From assembly GCA_050740315.1 (NCBI GenBank), contig JBOIDC010000006.1:1-64000 (forward strand): 64,000 nt of DNA, given 5' to 3'. The notes beneath the pieces are model-generated. The model was not told the origin of the DNA. It did no database searches and was given only the letters and a program-made list of their open reading frames with translations. This document shows, in pieces, positions 35,180-42,682 of this stretch. Within the stretch, counting starts at the first letter, position 1. Each line of letters starts with the position of its first letter. Source of the stretch: JACCYU01 sp050740315 (GTDB lineage: Bacteria > Pseudomonadota > Gammaproteobacteria > JACCYU01). Both the position numbers and the translations under genes were made by a program.

Positions 35180-37327
35180 TCACGATCCCGCCCCGGCAGC
35201 GGCGCGCGCCGACGGCTCGGCTTCGCCGAATTCCATGCACTCCTCGACCAGTTCGATGAGTTCCTTCACCTTGATGGCATTTTCATGGCCGGTGCTCTTC
35301 ACCGAGTCCTCGAACATGTTCATGCACTTGGGGCAGCCCACCACGAACACCTCCAGACCGTCGATGCGCGCCGCTTCACGCATGCGGTTTTCCGAAGGTT
35401 TTTCGCGATCCGGCGGGTCCGCCATCCAGATGCGCCCGCCGCCGGCGCCGCAACAAAAAGAGTTGTCGCGGCTGCGCTGCATTTCGATGAGCTCGCCGCC
35501 CAGCATGCGAATGGACTCGCGCGGCGCGTCATAACCCTTGTTGAGCCGGCCCAGATGACAGGGATCGTGATAGGTCAGTCTGTAATCGAGTTTTTTCTTA
35601 AGCCGGATCCGGCCTTCGTCCAGCATGCGCCGGATCATGGTGCTGGCGTGCTCGATTTCGTACTTGCCGTCGAACTGCGGGTATTCGTTCCTGATGGTGT
35701 TGAACGAATGCGGATCGGTGGTGACGATGCGCTTGAACTCGCACTGGCTCAAGGTGTCGATGTTGGATTCCGCCAGGTGTTGATAAAGCCCCTCCTCGCC
35801 CACGCGGCGCACGTCGTTGCCCGCGTTCATCTCGGCCTCGTACAGGATCCCGAAATCGACGCCGGCCGCGTGCAGGATGCGCGCGAAGGCCTGCGAGACT
35901 TTCTGGTAACGCGGATCGAACGACGCGAAGTCGCCGACGAACCACAGCACGTCCACCGCTTGCTTGCGCGCGTCCTTGATCTCGAAGCCCAGTTTCTTGG
36001 TCCATACCGCGCGCTTGCGCTTGTTCTCGCCGAACGAGTTGCCTTTCTTCTGGATCTGTTGCAGCGCCGTTTGCACGGTCGTCTCCATCTCGCCTTTTTC
36101 CACCAGCGTGCGGCGCATCTCCACGATCATGGGTACGTGCTCGATGCCCACGGGACAGATCTCCACGCAGGCGGCGCAGCTGCGGCAGGCCCACAAGGTG
36201 TCGGCGCGAATCTGGTTGACGCCCTCGCCCACGGCGATCAGCTTGTTTTGACTTGGGAGCCTGGTGGTCTCCAGCGTATCGGCGGCAAGCTCGCGCAACG
36301 ACAGCACCAGATCGCGCGGCGACAAGGGATAACCCGTGGCATTGGCCGGACACGCCTCGTGACAGCGGCCGCACCTGGTGCACGCGTCCAGGTGCAGCAG
36401 GTGTTTCCAGGTGAAATCGGTGATGAGGCTGTAGCCGATCTTCTCGCCTTCGAGATCGGCCAGCGGCAGGCGCGCCACGGGTTTCGGATCGCGCACGGCC
36501 AGCGACCCCATAGCGGTAAAAACATGCTTGACCTTGGTGTACGGGATCAGCGCGATGAAGGCCAGGGCGAGCACGCCATGGAACCACCAGGTAAACATCC
36601 GCAGGTTCGCCGCGCCGTCCGGCGTGAGCGCCAGTACCTCGAACACATAGGCGAGTGATGTTCCGACCGGCGACCACCAGCGGTAATCCCATACGGTCGG
36701 GTCATCTTGCAGCCACAGCAGCCGCGTACCCTCGAGGATAAAGCCCGTGATGCCGATGAGGACCAGCAACCACAGAAATGCCCAGTCCTCGCGCCGGTAA
36801 AACGTGCGGTCGTAGTCTGGATCGTCCGGGACGCGGTCCGGTCGCGCGTAATCGAGCTTGGGCAGCTTGAGCCATTTGCGCCGGTACATCATGTAGATGA
36901 GCCCCACGATCAGGGCCAGCCCGGCGATATCCAGGATCAACGAAAACCAGAGATAAAAGTCGCCGTACCAGAAGTTGAAGCCCAAAGGACCTGTGATGTC
37001 GTAGTCCAAGGTTATCGTGGCGGTGCCGATGAACAGCAGCACGAAGCCGAAGAAGATCAGCGCATGCATGTGGCCCGCGGCCGAATCGCGACGCATCACC
37101 GGTCGATGACTGAGCAGCGCGCGGGCCATGTCCGCCACGCCGCGACCGGCGTCGAGCCACGTGAACGAAGCGCCGCGCCGATATTTGCGAATCTGCGCGT
37201 AGCAACCGTAAGCGAATATGGCGATGGCCGCGGCCGCCACCAGATAGAACACCACCACCATCCAGGCGGGAAAGGCCTGGAACAGGATGCGGGTGATTTG
37301 TTCGGGGTCGTGCCGCGTGGGGTTCAT
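35180..37327 (-). CDS. Membrane Fe-S oxidoreductase, DgcB/HdrD-like
   Basis: 715 residues. The N-terminal part has about five membrane segments (for example MVVVFYLVAAAAIAIFAYGC), like the NarI-type cytochrome region. Two [4Fe-4S] motifs follow, CTRCGRCHEACP and CRSCAACVEICP. The C-terminal HdrD-like CCG domains include YHDPCHLGRL, CCGAGGG and CPKCMNMFE. DgcB proteins act with DgcA and ETF in dimethylglycine-type demethylation; here it follows trimethylamine dehydrogenase and precedes etf genes. It probably takes electrons from ETF to quinone. Confidence 0.9.
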   Translation of the reverse strand: MNPTRHDPEQITRILFQAFPAWMVVVFYLVAAAAIAIFAYGCYAQIRKYRRGASFTWLDAGRGVADMARALLSHRPVMRRDSAAGHMHALIFFGFVLLFIGTATITLDYDITGPLGFNFWYGDFYLWFSLILDIAGLALIVGLIYMMYRRKWLKLPKLDYARPDRVPDDPDYDRTFYRREDWAFLWLLVLIGITGFILEGTRLLWLQDDPTVWDYRWWSPVGTSLAYVFEVLALTPDGAANLRMFTWWFHGVLALAFIALIPYTKVKHVFTAMGSLAVRDPKPVARLPLADLEGEKIGYSLITDFTWKHLLHLDACTRCGRCHEACPANATGYPLSPRDLVLSLRELAADTLETTRLPSQNKLIAVGEGVNQIRADTLWACRSCAACVEICPVGIEHVPMIVEMRRTLVEKGEMETTVQTALQQIQKKGNSFGENKRKRAVWTKKLGFEIKDARKQAVDVLWFVGDFASFDPRYQKVSQAFARILHAAGVDFGILYEAEMNAGNDVRRVGEEGLYQHLAESNIDTLSQCEFKRIVTTDPHSFNTIRNEYPQFDGKYEIEHASTMIRRMLDEGRIRLKKKLDYRLTYHDPCHLGRLNKGYDAPRESIRMLGGELIEMQRSRDNSFCCGAGGGRIWMADPPDREKPSENRMREAARIDGLEVFVVGCPKCMNMFEDSVKSTGHENAIKVKELIELVEECMEFGEAEPSARAAAGAGS

Positions 37328-37492
37328 TGGCACCGGCTCGTCGATGTAGGCGGTTTGTCGGCAATGGATCGCCGACCTCGATCCTCTGGCTCAGCCCGCT
37401 GGAATCTTGAGAAGCCTCGGTCCGGCGGGTACACCGTCCCTGGCGTACCCTAGCCGAAGCACGCTGATCAAGCCGCTTTCGAACCGCGTCGG

Positions 37493-39685
37493 CTAGCTCT
37501 GATACCGGATCTCGAACTCGCCGCCCGGCATGTGCGCGGTGCCCCACACCGCCACTTCCCGTCGGTACGGTTTGGGGAACTGTGGATCTTTCTCTTCGAT
37601 CTCGCGCGCGATCCGATGGCCGTCGAAGGTCGCGTCCGCCATCAGTTTTGGCGCCCAGGCGTCACCGATCACGTACACGCCTTTCACGCCGTTGTCTGCC
37701 CATTCGTTCTTGCGCGCCTTCAGCCCTCGATACAGCGCATCGTCGGACTTGCGGCCGGTTACCACCACCAGCGAGTCGAACGCGTACCACTTCTGGGTCT
37801 TGTTCTCGCTGCGCGGCAGCTTGCCGGGCCCGCGATACTCGCGCTTGTAGCCCTCGCCCCAGATGTTGTAAAGCTCGATGCGCCCTTCCTCGCAGCGCGA
37901 GGCCATCATGTCGGTCAGCACCTCGATCTCCAGCTCGTGCAGCATGCGGTGCAGGTTGGGCGCTTCCAGGGTGAAGTGCATGTAGCGGCCCAGTTCCACC
38001 GCGCTGGCGATGGTCACGTCATGGCCCGCTTCGCGCAGCCGCTGCGCCAGGCTGGGCGCCATGAAATAGGCGTCGGCATTGAAGATCAGCACCTTGTGAC
38101 CGATTTCTTTCTTGCCCTCGAAGATCTGCTCGGGCGTCAGACACCATTTCTGACTGGCGTCGATGCCCTCGACCGGCGCGTGCGTGAGGCCGTTCTCGCC
38201 GTCGGTGCGCCAGTGCGAGCCGGTAGCGACGATGATCTTCTCCGCGCCGTAGTTGAGCGCGTCGTCCACCGTCATCGCCTTGGCGCCCAGCGCCAGCTGC
38301 GAGTCCTTGTTACGCTTCAACAGCTTGTTGAGCTGCGTCTCGCGGTAGTCGCGGTGATAGCCCCACTCGCCCAGGCCCGGCAGGGTGGCGATATCGTTGA
38401 CGCAGCCGCCGACCTTGTCCGCCGTGTCGATGAGATGCACGGTGTAACCGCGCTCCATCAGCACGCGCGCGGCCTCCGCGCCGGCCGGCCCCGCGCCGAC
38501 CACCAGCATGGCATCGTCGGACTCGGCTTTCGGGAATTTCTCCGGATGCCAGCCGCGCCGGTACTCCTCTCCGGCGGTTGCGTTTTGCGTGCAGATCATC
38601 GGCGGACCACCGATCTCCCAGCGTGAGATACACACGTTGCAGCCAATACACACGCGGATGTCGTCGATGCGCCCCTCCTCGATCTTCTTCGGCAGGAAGG
38701 GATCGGAAATGCTGGGGCGCGCGGCGCCGATAATGTCTAGATGGCCGGCGCGGATTACTTCGGCCATTTTCTCCGCGTCGGTGAAGCGGCCGACCCCCAA
38801 TACTGGTTTCTTGGAGATGCTCTTGATGTGCTTCTGCCAGGGAATCTGGTGCCCCTGACGGTAGAACCGGGAGGGACCGGCGTCCTCGCCCCATTCGCCG
38901 ATGTCACCCACGTTCACGTCCCACACATCGACGTAGGGGTCGGCCAGTTCGGCGAACTTGACGCCCTCCGACTCGACCTCGAAGCCGTCCGGACCATAGA
39001 GATCATCGACTGAGAAACGCGTGGCGATCGCGCAGTCGTCGCCCACGGCCCTGCGCACCTGCTCCAAGGTTTCGACCCAAAACCGCGCGCGGTTCTCCAG
39101 CGAACCGCCATACCCATCCGTGCGCTTGTTGTAGTACGGGGATAGGAACTGCTTGGGCAGGTAGGCGTGCGCGCCATAGATGTACACAATATCGAAACCG
39201 GCGTCTCGTGCGCGCAGCCCGGCGTCCACGTACATCTGCTGCAGGCGCTTGATGTCGTCTTCGTCGGCCTCGCAACAATAGGTCAGGTTCTCGAACTCGG
39301 AGTTCCACTGCACCACCCCGTAAGGCGTGCAGCGCGACTCCATGCACGGTGCGTGCGACGAGCCGTACCACATCTCTACGCCGGCCAGCGAGTTGTACTT
39401 GTGGATGTAGTCGGTCATCGCGCGCAGGTTGCGCACGTCGCCCTCATCCCACAGGCGCGCGGACAAACGATGCGTGTCATCCGATTCGGGATGGATGGAG
39501 CAGTATTCCGTGTTGATGCCGCCCCAGCCGCCCTCGGCCTTGATGGACCGATTAGCCGCCTGAAAACCCGGTTTGTCCGAGCCGGCGCCGATGCAGTGCG
39601 GCACCTGATAAAACCGGTTGCGCAAGGTCTTCGGCCCGATCTTGATCGGCTCGAACAGGATGTCGTACTTGGGATCACGTGCCAT
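37493..39685 (-). CDS. Trimethylamine dehydrogenase
   Basis: 730 residues (tmd-like), colinear with Methylophilus TMADH: trimethylamine + H2O to dimethylamine + formaldehyde, electrons to ETF. Using TMADH numbering (Met removed), Cys30 in FYQVPHC is the covalent FMN site. Tyr60 and Ser74 are those of TMADH rather than the Gln/Thr of dimethylamine dehydrogenase. Trp264 (GDIGEWGED) and Trp355 (CISRWEIGGPP) complete the substrate bowl, and Tyr169/His172 occur in YIYGAHAYLP. The [4Fe-4S] motif is CIGCNVC...C. The C-terminal half has ADP-binding VVGAGPAGAEAARVLMERG. Start chosen at 39685 after GAGGAG. Confidence 0.93.
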   Translation of the reverse strand: MARDPKYDILFEPIKIGPKTLRNRFYQVPHCIGAGSDKPGFQAANRSIKAEGGWGGINTEYCSIHPESDDTHRLSARLWDEGDVRNLRAMTDYIHKYNSLAGVEMWYGSSHAPCMESRCTPYGVVQWNSEFENLTYCCEADEDDIKRLQQMYVDAGLRARDAGFDIVYIYGAHAYLPKQFLSPYYNKRTDGYGGSLENRARFWVETLEQVRRAVGDDCAIATRFSVDDLYGPDGFEVESEGVKFAELADPYVDVWDVNVGDIGEWGEDAGPSRFYRQGHQIPWQKHIKSISKKPVLGVGRFTDAEKMAEVIRAGHLDIIGAARPSISDPFLPKKIEEGRIDDIRVCIGCNVCISRWEIGGPPMICTQNATAGEEYRRGWHPEKFPKAESDDAMLVVGAGPAGAEAARVLMERGYTVHLIDTADKVGGCVNDIATLPGLGEWGYHRDYRETQLNKLLKRNKDSQLALGAKAMTVDDALNYGAEKIIVATGSHWRTDGENGLTHAPVEGIDASQKWCLTPEQIFEGKKEIGHKVLIFNADAYFMAPSLAQRLREAGHDVTIASAVELGRYMHFTLEAPNLHRMLHELEIEVLTDMMASRCEEGRIELYNIWGEGYKREYRGPGKLPRSENKTQKWYAFDSLVVVTGRKSDDALYRGLKARKNEWADNGVKGVYVIGDAWAPKLMADATFDGHRIAREIEEKDPQFPKPYRREVAVWGTAHMPGGEFEIRYQS

Positions 39686-39743
39686 GTTCGTCACTCCTCA
39701 CCTGCTTTGTACGCCGCGCATCCGCGGCTACCCATAGAATTTT

Positions 39744-40859
39744 TTATTTGCCGCGCTGCCTTAAGCGCAGCGGATCGTAAAACGGCGGCTTCCACACGTG
39801 CGCCGCGCAGCTTACGTTCGGCCCGCGCACCTCGACCGCGGTTCCGCGCGCGGTGTACTCGAGTTTGATGTGAACGAGCGCCAGCGATTGCATCAGAAAT
39901 CGACTGTACGCCGGCGTGGTCACCACACCGATCTCTTCTCCATCCTTGAACAGTTTGGCGCCTTCTTCGATCGCGCGGTCGCTGTCGCAGATAATTCCGG
40001 TTTGTCTGATCCTTTCCTTGCCGTGCTTGTCCTGCAGCGCCTGCTTGCCGCGAAACTCGCGCGCGTTCAGATCCACCGCCCAGTCCATGCCGACTTCCCA
40101 AGGTGTGGTGTCGCCTTCGGGCATATCGAACGGATAGAACAGCAGACCGCCCTCGACGCGGCACAAGTCCAGACAGGTGAACGAGCACGGCATGATGCCG
40201 AACTTCTCGCCTCGACCGAGAATGGTGTCCCACAACGCCACCGCGTCCCTCGACGCGCAGAAGATCTCGTAGCCGCGTTCATGCGAGTAGCCGGCGCGCG
40301 AGATCGACACCGGCTTACCGAAAAGTTTCGTAGTCTGGTGGTGGAAATACGGCAACGTGGCCAGCTCCATCTCAGCAAAGGATTCGAGCAACGCCAGCGC
40401 TTTCGGTCCCTGTACCGACAGCACGTGTACGTCGTCGTCGTTTGCGATCGTGACGTCCTTGCCTTCGGCGATCTCCCGCATCACCGTCTCGGCGTCGCCG
40501 TCGCCGTGGGTGGCGCGGTATTCGTCCGGGCCGTCGCGGTACACCAGAAAATCATCGGTGAGCGCGCCCTGCTCGTTGCACACACAGCCCAGCCGCGATT
40601 GCCCCGGCTCGAGTCTGGACATGTCCGCGGCCTGCATCGCGTTCAGCACGTCAAGCGCATCCGCACCCTTGATTTTGATTACCCGCAGACAACTTACGTC
40701 CCACAGCCCCACGCGCGCGCGTACGGCCACGTGCTCGTCGTCGGGATCGGTGTGGTATGACCACGGCACGCCCATGTTCCACAGCGGCTGCTCGAAGCTG
40801 GCGCCCAGGGCCTTGTGTCTGCCATAGAGCGCGTTGGGTCTCAGCTCGCTCTCGCTCAT
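39744..40859 (-). CDS. GcvT-family tetrahydrofolate-dependent aminomethyltransferase-like protein
   Basis: 371 residues. GcvT features: VGLWDVSCLRVIKIKGADAL, SVQGPKALALLESF, SRAGYSHERGYEIF, and CLDLCRVEGGLLFYPFDMPE near the THF site. It resembles the T-protein/DmdA group. As first gene upstream of trimethylamine dehydrogenase it could pass a one-carbon unit from the amine (or the formaldehyde released) to THF; that is inference. Short spacing (about 60 bases) to the dehydrogenase start suggests an operon. Confidence 0.87.
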   Translation of the reverse strand: MSESELRPNALYGRHKALGASFEQPLWNMGVPWSYHTDPDDEHVAVRARVGLWDVSCLRVIKIKGADALDVLNAMQAADMSRLEPGQSRLGCVCNEQGALTDDFLVYRDGPDEYRATHGDGDAETVMREIAEGKDVTIANDDDVHVLSVQGPKALALLESFAEMELATLPYFHHQTTKLFGKPVSISRAGYSHERGYEIFCASRDAVALWDTILGRGEKFGIMPCSFTCLDLCRVEGGLLFYPFDMPEGDTTPWEVGMDWAVDLNAREFRGKQALQDKHGKERIRQTGIICDSDRAIEEGAKLFKDGEEIGVVTTPAYSRFLMQSLALVHIKLEYTARGTAVEVRGPNVSCAAHVWKPPFYDPLRLRQRGK

Positions 40860-41013
40860 CGCGTACTCCTGGTTTATGAACTTTCACCCGCGATCGCGGC
40901 GGCTTCAAACGCCGGCTGCGCGTATCGGCCGAATGGGACTAAACTCTGGGCGTCGCCAAAGTTTCCTGCATGATCGTCCCGGCGCGTTCGGAGCGTCAAT
41001 CGCACGGAAGATG

Positions 41014-41029
41014 TACTCCCTAGGGAGTA
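41014..41029. promoter_or_regulatory. Perfect 16-bp palindrome upstream of the trimethylamine operon
   Basis: TACTCCCTAGGGAGTA is its own reverse complement. It lies in the 250-base space between the divergent GcvT-like gene and the HAD hydrolase gene, 155 bases from the GcvT start. Good candidate operator for the trimethylamine unit; the regulator is not in view. Confidence 0.5.
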
Positions 41030-41110
41030 AGCACGGGCACGGGAAGGTTTGCGCCGGCTGTGCTAATTTCTACGTAAGGATTTCTGTTATACAGCAGCTT
41101 GGGGCAGTCG

Positions 41111-41872
41111 ATGATCGAAGGCGTGTTGCTGGACTTGAGCGGCGTGCTCTACGTGGGCGACGAGCCCCTGGCCGGCGCGCATGAGGCGATACAACGTCTG
41201 GCCGGGGCACGCGTCCCCGTGCGCTTCGTCACGAACACGACGCGCAGCCCGCGCGCCGCGATTCTGGACAAGCTCGCACGCATGCGGTTTCCGGTTTCCG
41301 ATGAAACGCTTTTCACCGCGCCGCAGGCCGCGGCGGCGTACGTCGAGAAATCGAATCTGCATCCGTATCTGCTGATCCACCCCGACCTGCGCGGCGAGTT
41401 CACCGCGCATCCGCCGGAGACCTGGGATGCGGTGCTGGTCGGCGACGCGGGCGCCGATTTCACCTACGAAAACCTGAACCCGGCATTCCGGGTAATACTC
41501 GACGGCGCGCCGCTGCTGGCGATGGGCTACAACCGCTATTTCAAGGAACCCGACGGCTACAGCCTGGATATCGGCCCGTTCGTGGCCGCGCTGGAATTCG
41601 CCGCCGACGTGCACGCCAAAGTGCTGGGCAAGCCGGCCGCGGAATTCTTCAAAGCCGCGGTCTCTGAGCTGGGCTGCGAGCCGCAGCACGCGGTGATGGT
41701 CGGCGATGATGCGGAGGCCGACGTCGGCGGCGCGATCGCCGCCGGATTGCAAGGCATGCTCGTCCGTACGGGTAAATACCGGGAGGGCGACGAAGACAAG
41801 ATCGACCCGCGTGCTGTTAACGTCGCCGACATCGGCGCCGCGGTCGACTGGATCCTCGCGAATCGGGCTTGA
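41111..41872 (+). CDS. HAD-superfamily IIA hydrolase (LHPP/HDHD2-like)
   Basis: 253 residues. HAD motif I is in IEGVLLDLSGVLYVGD, motif II FVTNTTRSPR, a Lys in VLGKPAAEFF, and motif III/IV VMVGDDAEADVGGAIAAG. The group includes lysine-histidine pyrophosphate and other small-molecule phosphatases. Divergent from the trimethylamine unit. ATG at 41111 is used; an upstream TTG in frame is less likely. Confidence 0.87.
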   Translation: MIEGVLLDLSGVLYVGDEPLAGAHEAIQRLAGARVPVRFVTNTTRSPRAAILDKLARMRFPVSDETLFTAPQAAAAYVEKSNLHPYLLIHPDLRGEFTAHPPETWDAVLVGDAGADFTYENLNPAFRVILDGAPLLAMGYNRYFKEPDGYSLDIGPFVAALEFAADVHAKVLGKPAAEFFKAAVSELGCEPQHAVMVGDDAEADVGGAIAAGLQGMLVRTGKYREGDEDKIDPRAVNVADIGAAVDWILANRA

Positions 41873-41980
41873 GGTCAAGGGGTAGCCGCCATCGTTGGTC
41901 AACTGGCGCGCGTTACCGGGCACGCGCCACGGGCGCGGCAAGAGGCTTACGCCCCATTGCGTGGGCGCACACCGCATCGC

Positions 41981-42682
41981 TTATTCCCGCGCCTGCAACC
42001 GGTATCCAACACCCGGCTCGGTGAGTATATATCGCGGGTCGCTGGGATCGTCGTTGAGCTTCTGACGCAGACGCTGAACGATGATGCGCAGGTAATGCGT
42101 ATCCTCCATGTGAGCCGGGCCCCAGATCTCCCGCAGCAGCTGAGTCTGCGTGACGACCCTGTTCTGGTATTTGAACAGCAGCATGAGGACGGCGAATTCC
42201 CTGCGCGTAAGACGTACATTTTGTCCGCGAACCGTGACGCGTCGCTGGCCGAAATCAACGTGCAGGTAGCCATCATCGTAGGTGCCGCTCGCAGCGCCGT
42301 CCGGTATTCCTGCTCGCAGCAGATTACGCACGCACGCCAAAAACTCCTGCATCCCGAAGGGTTTAGCGCCCTTGTCCAGCGCCTTGACCTTCTCGCCCTC
42401 ATCGGCGCGTACCGAGAGAATCATTACCGGGACGGAAGACCAGCCACGCAGTTCCGCCAGCACTTCCTTGCCGTCCATGCCGGGCAGGCCCAGATCGAGC
42501 ACTACCAGATCCGGCGACTGGGTCGCGGCCAGCTCAAGGCCCTGCTCGCCCGTACCTGCCTCGACGACCTCGTAGCCTTGACTCGCGAGACTGATGCGCA
42601 GCAAACGCCGGATCTGGGCCTCGTCGTCGATGACCAGAATGCGCGCCGCGGGTTGCGCTGGGTTACGGGTTGCCGCGCCCAT
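41981..42682 (-). CDS. kdpE: KdpE response regulator with a shortened receiver domain
   Basis: 233 residues. Receiver: LVIDDEAQIRRLLRISL, phospho-Asp in LVVLDLGLPGMDG. OmpR-type DNA-binding domain: LTRREFAVLMLLFKY and EDTHYLRIIVQRLRQKL. The receiver has GAKPFGMQEF where KdpE proteins have GADDYxxKPFG, so five residues ahead of the conserved Lys are missing in frame. This segment forms the end of the alpha4-beta5 face used for dimerisation, so function may be impaired. ATG at 42682 overlaps the kdpD end. Confidence 0.9.
   Translation of the reverse strand: MGAATRNPAQPAARILVIDDEAQIRRLLRISLASQGYEVVEAGTGEQGLELAATQSPDLVVLDLGLPGMDGKEVLAELRGWSSVPVMILSVRADEGEKVKALDKGAKPFGMQEFLACVRNLLRAGIPDGAASGTYDDGYLHVDFGQRRVTVRGQNVRLTRREFAVLMLLFKYQNRVVTQTQLLREIWGPAHMEDTHYLRIIVQRLRQKLNDDPSDPRYILTEPGVGYRLQARE

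Noticed and set aside
35015..36658. Long + strand open frame opposite the Fe-S oxidoreductase gene
   Set aside because: The minus strand encodes clear Fe-S and membrane motifs; the + frame is rich in His/Arg/Gln shadows and has no family pattern.
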